A stretch of 64,000 bases of DNA from Mycobacterium parmense (GCF_010730575.1 NZ_AP022614.1:1736001-1800000); one strand, 5' to 3'. Positions 29,333 to 41,691 are shown, numbered from the stretch's first letter. Notes: a model not told the origin generated them from the sequence alone. Made by a program: numbers and translations.

Positions 29333-29695
29333 CTACCCCTGAAGCCGGTGGGGCATCAGCGATGCCAGGACCGCCGGGCAGTAGGTGGCGATCGCCACGA
29401 TGGTGAACAGCCCCGCCGCCTGCTCGGGCATGCCGTTGCTGTCGCGCACCCTGGCGACCACCCCGTCGAACGACCCGCCCGGCGTGACGAGCATGGGGCA
29501 GACCGACTCGCCCAGCGCCGTCGCGGCCGCGGGCTCGGAAAGCGACAAGCCGGCGTTGGCCAGGGCCGACAGGAACGCGTTGCCCATCATGTCGGCGCGC
29601 ACGGGCGGCGCCGACGTCGAGGCCAGCGCAGCCAGGGCCGCGAAGACGCCGAAGGTCCGCAGAACGGCCGGGTATGCGTGCGTCTGGGAAATCAC
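29333..29695 (-). CDS. DUF732-type secreted protein, LprJ-like without lipobox
   Basis: This 120-residue protein has an N-terminal hydrophobic segment at 12-27 (TFGVFAALAALASTSA) ending in PPVRAD, a good signal-peptidase I site. The mature DUF732 domain has two cysteines (SVCPML and ATYCPAV) that could form a disulfide. It sits in the position of lprJ in M. tuberculosis, which is annotated as a lipoprotein, but there is no Cys in the signal region here, so it is probably secreted rather than lipid-anchored. It starts with GTG. Confidence 0.8.
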   Translation of the reverse strand: MISQTHAYPAVLRTFGVFAALAALASTSAPPVRADMMGNAFLSALANAGLSLSEPAAATALGESVCPMLVTPGGSFDGVVARVRDSNGMPEQAAGLFTIVAIATYCPAVLASLMPHRLQG

Positions 29696-29795
29696 CGTGA
29701 CAACAGTGGCGCCCGAGGGTCACGTCGACGACACGGACAGGTCAAGGTTGGGACAACACCGCGTTTTGCGGCTGCGGTCGCGCCGGTCGCCCGTT

Positions 29796-31067
<1,272 letters not shown>

Positions 31068-31095
31068 GGGATCGATCCTTCCAAAATCGTCGAGG

Positions 31096-31707
31096 CTAGT
31101 CGCTGGCACCCGGCGCCGGCGCCCGGGGACTGCGCCGGTAGGCCGACACCTCCGGCCGGCCGGCGAGCCACAGCCGCCACGGCCGGTCGGCGGCCTGGCT
31201 GACGCCGACGCGGGGACCCGCGACGGCCGTCAGCGGTTCGCTGAGCTCCAGCGCCACCGGGCTGTCCGGATCGAACAGGTCGATCCCGTTGTCGTCCATG
31301 GTGATTCCCAGGGCCGAGCACAGGTTGCCCGGGCCCCGCGCCAGTGCCGCGGTGCGGACCAGCTCGCCACGGCGGGCGCGCGCGACGTCGATACCCCCTT
31401 CGAGCGCCGCGGCCCGCAGCAGGACGGCAGCGGCGGTCCCGTCGGGTCCGCAGGAGACGTTGGCGCAGACGTGGATGCCGTGGCTGCGGTAGGTGTAGAG
31501 CCGTCCGGGGGGCCCGAACATCACGGCGTTGCGGCCGCTGCGCCCGCGGTAGGAGTGCGCCGCGGCGTCCGGCCACGGCCCGTCGGGCACCCCGCCGTAG
31601 GCCTCGACCTCGACCACGATCGCGCGCACACCGCGCCCGACGAGCGTGGCGCCGAGCAGCCGGCGCGCGGCCTCGACCGGATCGACCACCAGCCGGTCCG
31701 CAACCAC
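31096..31707 (-). CDS. mpg: 3-methyladenine DNA glycosylase, AAG family
   Basis: This 203-residue protein removes alkylated purines from DNA. It carries the family segments VVEVEAYGG (32-40), [46 protein letters not shown] and [15 protein letters not shown]. It starts with a GTG at 31707. It is oriented like tyrS, with 28 bp between its stop and the tyrS ATG. Confidence 0.93.
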   Translation of the reverse strand: MVADRLVVDPVEAARRLLGATLVGRGVRAIVVEVEAYGGVPDGPWPDAAAHSYRGRSGRNAVMFGPPGRLYTYRSHGIHVCANVSCGPDGTAAAVLLRAAALEGGIDVARARRGELVRTAALARGPGNLCSALGITMDDNGIDLFDPDSPVALELSEPLTAVAGPRVGVSQAADRPWRLWLAGRPEVSAYRRSPRAPAPGASD

Positions 31708-31787
31708 CCACCGAACCTACCGGCACGGCGACCGTGGCAATATCCCGGTGTCCCGGGCCCCCCGGGGCGCTAGGAGGAGCCCGGACC

Positions 31788-33059
<1,272 letters not shown>

Positions 33060-33126
33060 CCGCGAGAGTGCGCCTACCGACGCGTTTCGCGAGTGGACCC
33101 GTCGCTGGCTGCACTGTCGGTACCCC

Positions 33127-33190
33127 TTGACAAGCACGGGGCCCCGGACGATTATTCATCACATGATGAGTTCATCGGCTGATGAATTAA
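33127..33190 (+). promoter_or_regulatory. promoter with palindromic operator ahead of the ABC/TetR unit
   Basis: A perfect -35 TTGACA (33127-33132), a 17-bp spacer and a GATTAT -10 (33150-33155) form a strong promoter. Just downstream lie two palindromes: TCATCA-CA-TGATGA (33157-33170) and TTCATC-GGCT-GATGAA (33171-33186). They overlap the expected transcription start, so a dimeric repressor, most likely the TetR protein encoded in the same unit, could block transcription. Confidence 0.65.
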
Positions 33191-33927
33191 TGCCGAGGGA
33201 CCGGGCTCCCGCGGTCAGCATCGAGCATCTGCGTGTTGTGCGTGGTAATCGTCCCGCACTGCAGGACTTTTCGGTGACGATCGCCCACGGCGCCATCACG
33301 GGTCTGCTCGGTCCGTCCGGTTGCGGCAAGACCACACTGATGCGCAGCATCGTGGGCACCCAGATCGTCAAGTCGGGCACCGTCATGGTGTTGGGCCGGC
33401 CCGCAGGAAGCCCGGCACTGCGGCGCCGAGTCGGATACATGCCGCAGGATCCGACGATCTACAACGACCTGCGCATCGTCGACAACGTCCGCTACTTCGC
33501 CTCGCTCTACGGCGTCGACGGCCGCGCCGCCGACGCCGCCATCGACCGGGTCGGCCTCACCGACCATCGGACCGCCCTCTGCGCCAACCTGTCCGGCGGC
33601 CAGCGCACGCGGACGTCGCTGGCGTGCGCCCTGGTCTGCCAACCGGAGCTGCTCATCCTCGACGAACCCACCGTCGGTCTGGACCCGGTGCTGCGGGTCG
33701 ATCTGTGGGAGCAGTTCACCGACCTCGCCCGCGCCGGAGCCACACTGCTGGTCTCCAGCCACGTGATGGACGAAGCCGACCACTGCGACGACCTGCTGCT
33801 GATGCGCGAAGGCCACCTGGTGGCCCACACCACCCCGACCCGACTGCGAGAGGACACCGGATGCACGTCACTGGAGGACGCGTTTCTGTCCGTCATCAGG
33901 CGCAGCACGAAGCAAAAGGCGGGCTAG
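33163..33927 (+). CDS. ABC transporter ATP-binding protein
   Basis: In this 254-residue ATPase Walker A GPSGCGKTT is at 50-58, LSGGQ at 143-147, Walker B LLILDEP at 163-169 and the switch His in LLVSSHVMDEADHC. It belongs to the drug/efflux (DrrA-like) ABC class, whose permease is encoded next. The ATG at 33163 fits leaderless translation from the promoter found just upstream; ATG codons at 33166 and 33190 are alternatives. The gene overlaps the permease start by 67 nt. Confidence 0.9.
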   Translation: MMSSSADELMPRDRAPAVSIEHLRVVRGNRPALQDFSVTIAHGAITGLLGPSGCGKTTLMRSIVGTQIVKSGTVMVLGRPAGSPALRRRVGYMPQDPTIYNDLRIVDNVRYFASLYGVDGRAADAAIDRVGLTDHRTALCANLSGGQRTRTSLACALVCQPELLILDEPTVGLDPVLRVDLWEQFTDLARAGATLLVSSHVMDEADHCDDLLLMREGHLVAHTTPTRLREDTGCTSLEDAFLSVIRRSTKQKAG

Positions 33928-34679
33928 GGCTCAAGGCGTACGCGGCGACCACGACGCGGATCCTGCGTCAGCTGGGCGCCGACCGCCGCAGCGTCGCGCT
34001 GATACTCGTGGTGCCGGTTCTGGTGATCACGTTGATGTATTACATGTTTCACAACGCCCGGCACCAACCGGGCATGCCGTCCCCGTTCAACAACGCCTGC
34101 CTGATCCTGCTGGGCCTGTTCCCGCTGTTCGTGATGTTCATCATCACGGCGATCACGATGCAGCGCGAACGGGCCTCAGGGACGCTGGAGCGGATTCTGA
34201 CCACTCCCCTGCGCCGGCTGGACCTGTTGATCGCCTACGGCACCGCCTTCTCGATCGCCGCGGCGGCGCAGGCGACAGTGGCGTGCACCGTGGCGTTCTG
34301 GTTCCTCGGCTTCGACACCTCGGGCAGCTGGGTGTGGGTCTTCGTGATCGCGATCGTCAACGCGGTGCTGGGCGTCGGCCTCGGCCTACTGTGTAGCGCG
34401 TTCGCCCGCACCGAGTTTCAAGCCGTCCAGTTCATCCCGCTGGTGATGGTGCCGCAACTGCTGCTGGCCGGCATCATCGTCCCGCGATCGTTGATGCCAG
34501 ACTGGCTGCAATGGGTCAGCAACGTCATGCCCGCGAGCTACGCGCTGGAAGCATTGCAGCAGGTCAGTTCGCACACGGAACTGACCGGGGTCGCGGTGCG
34601 CGACATCGTCGTCGTGGCAGGTTCCGCGTTCGCGGCGCTGTGCCTGGCCGCGGCGACTCTGCGTCGGCGGACCGCGTAG
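33861..34679 (+). CDS. ABC-2 type permease
   Basis: This 272-residue membrane protein has six hydrophobic segments (first at about 45-63, LILVVPVLVITLMYYMF) and the ABC-2 signature region around ERASGTLERILTTPLRRLDLL. It pairs with the preceding ATPase as a probable exporter; the substrate is unknown. The ATG at 33861 has GAGAGGA about eight bases upstream and overlaps the ATPase gene by 67 nt. No later in-frame GTG or ATG lies before the conserved part. Confidence 0.9.
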   Translation: MHVTGGRVSVRHQAQHEAKGGLGLKAYAATTTRILRQLGADRRSVALILVVPVLVITLMYYMFHNARHQPGMPSPFNNACLILLGLFPLFVMFIITAITMQRERASGTLERILTTPLRRLDLLIAYGTAFSIAAAAQATVACTVAFWFLGFDTSGSWVWVFVIAIVNAVLGVGLGLLCSAFARTEFQAVQFIPLVMVPQLLLAGIIVPRSLMPDWLQWVSNVMPASYALEALQQVSSHTELTGVAVRDIVVVAGSAFAALCLAAATLRRRTA

Positions 34680-34680
34680 C

Positions 34681-35304
34681 GTGACGACAACCAACACCGG
34701 GCGCCGGCGGCCGGGGCGGCCGGCCGGCAGCTCCGATACCCGGCAGCGAATTTTGACGAGCGCCCGAGAGCTTTTCGCGCGCAATGGTATTGGTAATACC
34801 TCGATTCGAGCGGTGGCCACGGCGGCCGGTGTCGATTCGGCGTTGGTGCATCACTACTTCGGCACCAAGGAAAAGCTGTTCGCCGCGGCCGTCCACATAC
34901 CGATCGACCCGATGGACATCATCGGCCCGTTGCGCGAAGTGCCCATCGAGGAACTCGGGCACCGAATCCCGTCAACGTTGTTGCCGCTGTGGGACTCCGA
35001 GATCGGCGCGGCGTTCATCGCCACGCTGCGATCCGTGCTGGCCGGCACGGAAGTCAACCTCTTCAGCACGTTCATCAAAGATGTGATCGGCGTGGAAGTT
35101 GGCTCCCGCGTGGACAATCCACCCGGAAGCGGGATTCTTCGCGTCCAATTCGTCGCGTCGCAGTTGATGGGCGTGGTGCTGGCGCGCTACATACTGAAAT
35201 TGGAGCCGTTCGCGTCGCTGCCGGCCGAGGAGATCGCACGGACCATCGCGCCCAGCCTGCAGCGCTACCTCACCGGGGATCTGCCGGACGGGCTCGCTCC
35301 ATGA
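34681..35304 (+). CDS. TetR-family regulator
   Basis: This 207-residue protein has a helix-turn-helix at about 18-65 (RQRILTSARELFARNGI, then TSIRAVATAAGVDSALVHHYFGTKEKLF), the classic TetR N-terminus. The C-terminal domain is a ligand-binding helical bundle with no recognised ligand. The GTG start is one base after the permease stop, so it belongs to the exporter unit and probably represses it through the palindromes at 33157-33186. Its last 35 bases overlap the convergent Trm112-like gene. Confidence 0.9.
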   Translation: MTTTNTGRRRPGRPAGSSDTRQRILTSARELFARNGIGNTSIRAVATAAGVDSALVHHYFGTKEKLFAAAVHIPIDPMDIIGPLREVPIEELGHRIPSTLLPLWDSEIGAAFIATLRSVLAGTEVNLFSTFIKDVIGVEVGSRVDNPPGSGILRVQFVASQLMGVVLARYILKLEPFASLPAEEIARTIAPSLQRYLTGDLPDGLAP

Positions 35305-35494
35305 GCCGGGCGTGCTCGTCGTCGTCGACGTCGCGGGCCTCGTCGACGAGCAACACCGGGATGCCGTCCTCGATGCGGTAGGCGCGCCGCAGCCGCGGGT
35401 TGTAGAGCAACTCCCCATCGGCTGAGTCCACGAGGACCAGCGGACCGCGGTCGGCCGGGCACACCAGGATGTTCAGCAGTGCGTTGTCGAGCAT
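35270..35494 (-). CDS. Trm112-like small protein
   Basis: This 74-residue protein of the Trm112/UPF0434 family has the N-terminus LNILVCPADRGPL, a YNPRLRRAYRIEDGIPVLL core and an acidic tail. Only one Cys of the zinc site is kept, so it may fold without metal. Bacterial members are thought to support partner enzymes. The ATG at 35494 overlaps the stop of the PhaC/acyl-CoA synthetase gene (TGATG) by one base. The 3' end overlaps the TetR gene tail-to-tail by 35 nt. Confidence 0.85.
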   Translation of the reverse strand: MLDNALLNILVCPADRGPLVLVDSADGELLYNPRLRRAYRIEDGIPVLLVDEARDVDDDEHARLMERARPADPR

Positions 35495-38463
35495 CAGTGG
35501 GCTCCGCTCAGTTGGGATCGCACGCCGGGGGTCAGCCGGCGAAATTGGTTGGCGTCGGAGTCGAAATACCAAACGTGGCGGCCAGGTTTGGGGATACCCG
35601 CCGCGCGCAGGCCGCTGACGGTGGGGCGGAAGGTCGCGCTCAGCGCCATCTCCGGCACCACGTGCACGATGTCGGGACCAACCCCGACGGGGATTTTCGC
35701 CACCGCTTCGGTCAGATCGGCCGCCGTGATGCTGGCGCCGGGCAGCAACGTCACCGCCGACACCGCGACCTCCCGGCTGCCGACGGGGACGTTGTAGGTG
35801 ACCGCCAGGTCGACGCCGTTGACCCAGCCGAGCGCGTTGGTGACCGGCTCCGGGAACACCACTCCCCGCGCGGTATGCACCACCGAGCCGCGCCGGCCGG
35901 CAAGCCAATAGTCGCCGTCGTCGTCGCGGAAGAACAGGTTCTCCGTGGAGATCCAGGTGTCGCCGGCGGCGAACACACCCCGCTTGATCGAGGCGGTCGG
36001 GTCGATCGGGCCGTTCGACGCGGCGAGCAGCACGCCGACCTGCCGGGGCGCGGCGACCTGCACGAAGCCGCGGTCGGTCTCGAGGATGAGGTCCTGCTCG
36101 GCGTCGTAGGCACCCAGCTCGATGCGCCCCGCGCCGGGCAGCGGGCGTCCGCTGCTGCCGGGCTTGGCACCGGACACGTTGGCCAGCACCGCCTGCCCGT
36201 CGGTGGTCGCGAAGAATTCGACCACCCGCGCGGGCGAGAACGCGTCGATGACGCGCTGCCAGAGCCCGGTCGGCATGCCCGAGCCGATGAAAAGCCGCAC
36301 CGGATGGTTGCCGTGCAGCACGAACGCCGGGTCGTCGACGACGTCGCGCAGCATGGCCCAGGTGTAGGACACGACCGTGACGCCGTACTGCCGGACCTCC
36401 TTGACGAACCGGTCCGGGTCCAGGCCGCGCGACAACGCGATGCGGGTGCCGCCGACCACCGCGCCGCCCAGGCTCACCAGCAGCGCCGACTCGTGGTGCA
36501 GGGGCGTCAGGCAGTAGACGGTGTCGCGCCGGTCGAGGGCGGCCGTCGAAGCGGTCCCGAACGCCGACACCGCCCACCGGTAGTTGGTGATCTGCTTGGC
36601 GACCAGCTCGCCGCCGGCGGAGCTGAACGCCACGAACGCCAGGTCTCGGGCCAGTCCCGGGTTGGGCCGGTACCACGCGGGCAGTCTGACGGCGTCCGGA
36701 TCGATCTGTTCCATGTCGATGACGTCCGCGTCCTCGGGCAGGTGCAGATCGCGGGACTCACCGCCGCCCAGCACCAGCACGTGCCCCGGCAACTGGCGGG
36801 CCGCGTCGAGATTGGTTGGATCGGTGAGGATCTCGCTGACTCCGCCGAGCCGGACCGCCGCAGCCAGGTCGGCGTCGGGCCGCATCACCACCGCGACCGC
36901 GCCGATCCGCGACAACGCGGCGATCGCCACGAGCGCGCTGGGCCGCGTCTCCATCAACACCCCGACCCGGTCACCCTGCCGCACCCCGACCTCGATCAGC
37001 CCGCGCACGACGTTGTCGATCCGCCGGTTCACGGCCTCGTAGGTGTGCACCCGCCCATCGAACAGCAGGAATTCGCCCTGCGGTGCGGCGTCCGCCTGCT
37101 CTTCGATGATGCGCCCCAACGAGATTCGGGTGTGGTCGTTGAGCTGCCCGAGCCTGGCCAGGCGCGGCAGCGTGCGGTAGGTCTCGACGGCCAGGGTGCG
37201 CATCGACTTGTTGGCCCCGGCGACCGTGCCGGCCGCGCCGCGGGCCACCGCCAGGGCCGCCTCGGAGACCTCCCCGATGCCGTGCGCGAGGCGAGAGCTC
37301 AGCGCGACGCCGCTGTCGGTGCGCTCCTCCGGCTGGTCGGCCATCAGGTCGATGCTGTCCGGTTTGTCCCCGCCGGTGGACAGCCACTTCACCCAGTCGA
37401 CGACGGTGGGCCAACCGTGCTGCGCAGCCTTGGAACCCACGACCAGCCCGAAATGTCCCGTGCGGATGCGGCTTTCATAGACCTCGGCGTAAGGGGCGGC
37501 ACGCCGGATGCCGCGCACCGACGCCGGCTGGCCGATGTCGTCGACTTCGCCCACGAACGCCAGCACCGGGCAGGTGATGTCGGTGAGCGTGACCATCTGC
37601 CCGTTGATGGCAAAACCGCCTGTCATCATGCGGTTGTGCGCGATGAACTGCTTGAGCAGCTCGGAAACCGCCGGCCCCGACCACGCGATCCAGCCCTCGC
37701 GCTCGAGGAACCTACGCTGCTGTTCGCGCGGCAGTAGCGCCTCCCGGTCGTGCAGCTGACGCACGAAGTCCACCCGCGCCTTGGCGGTCTTGAGGGGGTC
37801 CAGCATCTGAAACCCGGTGCGCGCCAGCCAGCTCGGGATATCCAGCCGGTTGAAGACGTGGTCGGCCATGAAATTCGCGGCGGCCGCGCCGAAGTTCGGC
37901 GGGATGCCCATGGGCAGCGCGGCCAGCGTGTCCACCGGAGAGCCGAACGTCACGATGCTGGCGATGTTCTTCGAGCGCCGGTACGCCGCGGCCTGGTAGC
38001 AGAACATCCCGCCCTGCGAGTAACCCACCAGGTGGACGTCCTGGCCGGTTGCGTCGCGCACCGTGTCGATCGCCTGGCTGAGCGCGACGATGTGGTCGGC
38101 CAGGTTGCGCCGCATCCCTCCCTCGATCTTGTCGGGCGAGCCGAAGTCGATCACCCAGGGGTCCAGGCCGTGGGCGTGCAGGATGCCCACCGCCCCGTCG
38201 GCCTGGGTGACGTCCCACATGTCCGCCGACATCATCATCGGGTGCACCATCAATACCGGGGCGCCGATTTCCGCCTGACCGGGGAGGCTGGCCGGGGGGA
38301 AGTACCGCCGGAGCTTGTACATCGGCACGCTCTCGACGATCTGGGACGGCGACGGGACGCTGCCGGTTTCCAGGCCGCCCAGTCGCAGGACCTCCAGCCC
38401 GTTCTGCGCGGTTGCGATCAAGCGCTCCACCGGTCGCGTAACGACCGAGAAATTGAGATTCAC
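35494..38463 (-). CDS. PhaC-like hydrolase / acyl-CoA synthetase fusion
   Basis: In this 989-residue two-domain protein residues about 60-360 form a PHA-synthase-like alpha/beta hydrolase with HPMMMSADMWD and the nucleophile elbow GYSQGG (Ser149; true PHA synthases use Cys). From about 445 on is an adenylate-forming domain, but its usual P-loop is degenerate (FSSAGGELVAKQ) although GDTWISTENLFFRDD and other segments remain. Its M. tuberculosis counterpart is linked to triacylglycerol or wax metabolism. The GTG at 38463 has AGGAG five bases upstream; the earlier ATG 12 codons upstream has none. It is translationally coupled to the Trm112-like gene. Confidence 0.88.
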   Translation of the reverse strand: MNLNFSVVTRPVERLIATAQNGLEVLRLGGLETGSVPSPSQIVESVPMYKLRRYFPPASLPGQAEIGAPVLMVHPMMMSADMWDVTQADGAVGILHAHGLDPWVIDFGSPDKIEGGMRRNLADHIVALSQAIDTVRDATGQDVHLVGYSQGGMFCYQAAAYRRSKNIASIVTFGSPVDTLAALPMGIPPNFGAAAANFMADHVFNRLDIPSWLARTGFQMLDPLKTAKARVDFVRQLHDREALLPREQQRRFLEREGWIAWSGPAVSELLKQFIAHNRMMTGGFAINGQMVTLTDITCPVLAFVGEVDDIGQPASVRGIRRAAPYAEVYESRIRTGHFGLVVGSKAAQHGWPTVVDWVKWLSTGGDKPDSIDLMADQPEERTDSGVALSSRLAHGIGEVSEAALAVARGAAGTVAGANKSMRTLAVETYRTLPRLARLGQLNDHTRISLGRIIEEQADAAPQGEFLLFDGRVHTYEAVNRRIDNVVRGLIEVGVRQGDRVGVLMETRPSALVAIAALSRIGAVAVVMRPDADLAAAVRLGGVSEILTDPTNLDAARQLPGHVLVLGGGESRDLHLPEDADVIDMEQIDPDAVRLPAWYRPNPGLARDLAFVAFSSAGGELVAKQITNYRWAVSAFGTASTAALDRRDTVYCLTPLHHESALLVSLGGAVVGGTRIALSRGLDPDRFVKEVRQYGVTVVSYTWAMLRDVVDDPAFVLHGNHPVRLFIGSGMPTGLWQRVIDAFSPARVVEFFATTDGQAVLANVSGAKPGSSGRPLPGAGRIELGAYDAEQDLILETDRGFVQVAAPRQVGVLLAASNGPIDPTASIKRGVFAAGDTWISTENLFFRDDDGDYWLAGRRGSVVHTARGVVFPEPVTNALGWVNGVDLAVTYNVPVGSREVAVSAVTLLPGASITAADLTEAVAKIPVGVGPDIVHVVPEMALSATFRPTVSGLRAAGIPKPGRHVWYFDSDANQFRRLTPGVRSQLSGAH

Positions 38464-38794
38464 CGCTGCTCCTGACGTCCCACCTGCACAGCCTGGCAAT
38501 CATGGCACACCGGCCTGCCGGGCGGTTCTGATCAGGCGCTTCGCCCGCGCGAGACGCCGCGCGGAGCGGCCGCGCGTGCGCGCCTGGCGGGACCGGCCGC
38601 ACCGGCCGCAATCGGGGGCGTTGGTCGCCGGTCTCACGCGTGGACGATCGGCGCCGACGCGTTGCGTGGGCGCTATCGAATGGATGTCGAACAAAGTTCA
38701 GGAAAGTTCAAATAAATCTGGAAATTGTGGATCGTTGGGATCATACTAACCCCCGTAACATACCGAGCACCCTTAAATGCGCCCAGGAGGCCGC
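38464..38794. other. intergenic region ahead of the first PE_PGRS gene
   Basis: These 331 bases separate divergent genes. The left half is GC-rich and Arg-shadow in all frames; the right part (about 38680-38780) is strikingly AT-rich and should hold the promoter of the PE_PGRS gene. No palindrome or clear -35/-10 pair could be fixed. Confidence 0.45.
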
Positions 38795-41626
38795 GTGTCG
38801 TACGTAATTGCCGCACCGAACATACTTGCGGCAGCAGCGGCAGATCTGTCAGGAGTCGGCTCCCTGGTGAGTGAGGCGAACGCGGCCGTCGTTGCGCCGA
38901 CCACCGGCATGGCGGCCGCCGCGCAAGACGAGGTATCGGCGGCCATCGCCGCGTTGTTCTCCGACTACGGCCAGCAGTACCAGGCGCTCAGCGCGAAGGC
39001 GGCGTCGTTCCATTCCGAGTTCGTGCAGGCCCTGACCGGGGCCGGAAACGCCTACGCCCAGGCCGAGGCGGCCAACGTCTCACCTCTGCAGACCCTGCAG
39101 CAGGACGTGCTGGGCGCGATCAACTCCCCCACCCAATTGCTGCTGGGCCGCCCGCTGATCGGCAACGGCGCCGCCGGCGCGGCCGGGACCGGCGCGAACG
39201 GCGGCGCCGGCGGGCTGCTGTGGGGCAACGGCGGCGCGGGCGGTTCCGGCGCGGCCGGCCAAAACGGCGGCGCCGGCGGGGCGGCGGGACTGCTCGGGAC
39301 CGGCGGCGTCGGCGGCGCGGGCGGGCTCGGGGCCAACGGCGGCACCGGCGGCACCGGCGGCATGCTGTGGGGCGCCGGCGGTGCCGGCGGCATCAGTGGC
39401 GCCGGTGGCACCGGCGGGACCGGCGGCAACGCGGTGTTGTTCGGCAACGGCGGCGCCGGCGGCGCGGGCCTGGCCGGCGTGAGCGGCGGCGCCGGCACCG
39501 GCGTCAGCGGCACCGGCGGCAGCAACGGCGGCACCGGCGGTAACGCCGGCATGTTGTTCGGCAACGGCGGCGCAGGCGGCGCCGGCGGCCAAGGCGGCGC
39601 GGGTGGTTCTGGCATCGACGCGACCGTTGCCGGGGCAACCGGCGGCGACGGCGGGAACGGGGCCAGCGGTGGTAACGCGGGTGCCGGCGGCCAGGGCTCG
39701 GCCTTGTTCGGCCACGCCGGCGCCACCGGCACCGCCGGCGCCGGCGGCCAGGGTGGCCAAGGCGGCATGGGCGGCGTCGACGGCGGCACTGGCGCCGGCA
39801 CCGGTGGCAACGGCGGCAACGGCGGAGCGGCCGGAACGGGCGCGGCCCCCCTCGTGGGCGCCGGCGGCCAGGGCGGCACCGGCGGTACCAGCACCATCGG
39901 CCAGGGCGGCACCGGCGGCAACGGCGGCGTGTCGGGTGACGGCCTGACCGGTGCCCAGGGTGGCACCGGCGGCGAAGGCCTGACCGGCGGCCAGGGCGGC
40001 ACCGGCGGCGTCGCGGTCAGCACAACCAACGCCAACGCCGTCGGCGGCGTCGGCGGTACCGGCGGCGTCGGCGACACCGGCGCGGGCGGCGCGGGTGGCA
40101 CCGGCGGCGACGCGTTCGGCTCCGGAAGCGGAAACGCCACCGGTGGTGTCGGCGGGGCCGGCGGGGCCGGCACGAACGGCGGCGGCGCCGGCGGCGTCGG
40201 CGGCGACGCGTTCAGCTCCGGCACCGGGAACGCCACGGGCGGCGCCGGCGGTGCCGGCACCAGCGGCGGCAGCACCGGTGCGGGCGGAGCGGGCGGCACC
40301 GGTGGCGCCGGGGTGGTTGACGGCACCGCCACGGCGACGGCCCTCGGCGGGCACGGCGGCGTCGGCGGCGACGGCACCACCGGCGGCGCCGGCGGCGCGG
40401 GCGGCACGGGCAACAACACCGCCGACGGAACCGCCACCGGTGGCGTCGGCGGCCAGGGTGGCGTCGGCAGCAGCGGCGCCGGCGGCCACGGCGGCGACGG
40501 CGGCGCGGCCACCGGCCTGGGCGCGGGCAGCGTGACCGGCGGCAACAGCGGGGCCGGTGGCGCAGGCGCCACCGGCGCGGGCGACAGCGGCACCGGCGGG
40601 GCGGCGACCAGCCAAGGCACCGGAAACGCCACCGGCGGCGTCGGCGCCGACGGCACGAGCGGCGGCAGCACCGGAACCGGCGGGGCGGGCGGCACCGGCG
40701 GCGCGGCGTCGATCCAGAACACCACCTCGTCGGCGACCGCCACCGGCGGTCACGGCGGCGCCGGCGGCAGCGGGACCACGGGCGGCACCGGCGGCGACGG
40801 CGGGGCCGCGGGCACCCTCGGGGCCGGCAACGCCACGGGCGGCGCGGCGGGCGTCGGCGGCACCAGCAGCGCGGACACCGGCGGCGGCGGCGGCACCGGC
40901 GGCGCGGCAACCATCTCCAACCCGGCTTCCCCGGCAACGGCGACGGCGACCGGCGGCGCCGGAGCGGCGGGCGGCGCCGGCACCACCGGCGGCACCGGCG
41001 GCGACGGCGGGGCCGCGACCACCGCGGGCCTCGGAGCGGCGACCGGCGGCGCGGCCGGCAACGGCGGCACCGGCACCGCCGGCATCGGCGGTGGCGGCGG
41101 CACCGGCGGCATCGCGCAAGTCACCAACCTCAACGCGCTGGGCAACGCCGCGGGCGGTCAGGGCGGTAGCGGCGGCAACGGCCTCGTCGGCGGTGACGCC
41201 GGCACCGGCGGCGAAGCCGACAACGCCGGGGCCGGACTCGCCACCGGCGGGTTGGGCGGCAACGGCGGCGCGGGCAGCGCCGGCAACGGCGGGACCGGTG
41301 GCGGTGGCGGCCTCGCCCAGACAGCGGGAGCCGGAAACGCACAAGGCGGCTTCGGCGGCAACGGCGGTGGTGGTACCGGCACCGGCGGCACCGGCGGTAC
41401 CGGCGGCAACGCGGGCGCCTTCGGCAGCGGTAACGCCACGGCCGGCAACGGCGGCACCGGCGGCAACGGCACCACAGCCGGGGCCAACGCCGGCGACGGC
41501 GGCCCCGGCGGCAACGCCTTCGTCACGTCGGGCACCGCCACCGCCGCGGGCGGCCAGGGCGGACAGCCCGGGACGGCCGGGGCGGGCGGCAACGCCGGCA
41601 ACGCCGGCAACAACGGGACGCCGTAA
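38795..41626 (+). CDS. PE_PGRS family protein with P-N in place of P-E
   Basis: This is a 943-residue protein. The N-terminal PE domain (about 1-95) opens [18 protein letters not shown], where the defining Pro-Glu is Pro-Asn, and ends with the secretion signal Y-x3-E (YAQAE). The linker [17 protein letters not shown] and GRPLIGNG follows, then about 800 residues of GGX repeats without a frame break. PE proteins are exported by the ESX-5 type VII system and reach the cell surface. The GTG at 38795 has AGGAGG four bases upstream; the ATG at 38777 has none. A strong terminator follows. Confidence 0.92.
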   Translation: MSYVIAAPNILAAAAADLSGVGSLVSEANAAVVAPTTGMAAAAQDEVSAAIAALFSDYGQQYQALSAKAASFHSEFVQALTGAGNAYAQAEAANVSPLQTLQQDVLGAINSPTQLLLGRPLIGNGAAGAAGTGANGGAGGLLWGNGGAGGSGAAGQNGGAGGAAGLLGTGGVGGAGGLGANGGTGGTGGMLWGAGGAGGISGAGGTGGTGGNAVLFGNGGAGGAGLAGVSGGAGTGVSGTGGSNGGTGGNAGMLFGNGGAGGAGGQGGAGGSGIDATVAGATGGDGGNGASGGNAGAGGQGSALFGHAGATGTAGAGGQGGQGGMGGVDGGTGAGTGGNGGNGGAAGTGAAPLVGAGGQGGTGGTSTIGQGGTGGNGGVSGDGLTGAQGGTGGEGLTGGQGGTGGVAVSTTNANAVGGVGGTGGVGDTGAGGAGGTGGDAFGSGSGNATGGVGGAGGAGTNGGGAGGVGGDAFSSGTGNATGGAGGAGTSGGSTGAGGAGGTGGAGVVDGTATATALGGHGGVGGDGTTGGAGGAGGTGNNTADGTATGGVGGQGGVGSSGAGGHGGDGGAATGLGAGSVTGGNSGAGGAGATGAGDSGTGGAATSQGTGNATGGVGADGTSGGSTGTGGAGGTGGAASIQNTTSSATATGGHGGAGGSGTTGGTGGDGGAAGTLGAGNATGGAAGVGGTSSADTGGGGGTGGAATISNPASPATATATGGAGAAGGAGTTGGTGGDGGAATTAGLGAATGGAAGNGGTGTAGIGGGGGTGGIAQVTNLNALGNAAGGQGGSGGNGLVGGDAGTGGEADNAGAGLATGGLGGNGGAGSAGNGGTGGGGGLAQTAGAGNAQGGFGGNGGGGTGTGGTGGTGGNAGAFGSGNATAGNGGTGGNGTTAGANAGDGGPGGNAFVTSGTATAAGGQGGQPGTAGAGGNAGNAGNNGTP

Positions 41627-41647
41627 CCGCGGCGTCCCGCATGGACT

Positions 41648-41691
41648 GGACCGGCGACCTCTCCCCCACACCGAGGTCGCCGGTCCTTTTT
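41648..41691 (+). terminator. Rho-independent terminator after the first PE_PGRS gene
   Basis: A perfect 14-bp stem (GGACCGGCGACCTC with GAGGTCGCCGGTCC), an 11-nt loop and a TTTTT tract lie 22 bases after the stop. It is one of the clearest hairpins in the window. Confidence 0.92.

Noticed and set aside
39160..41600. CRISPR-like array
   Set aside because: The short repeats are degenerate GGC-NNC coding repeats in a single open frame, with no constant repeat and spacer lengths.
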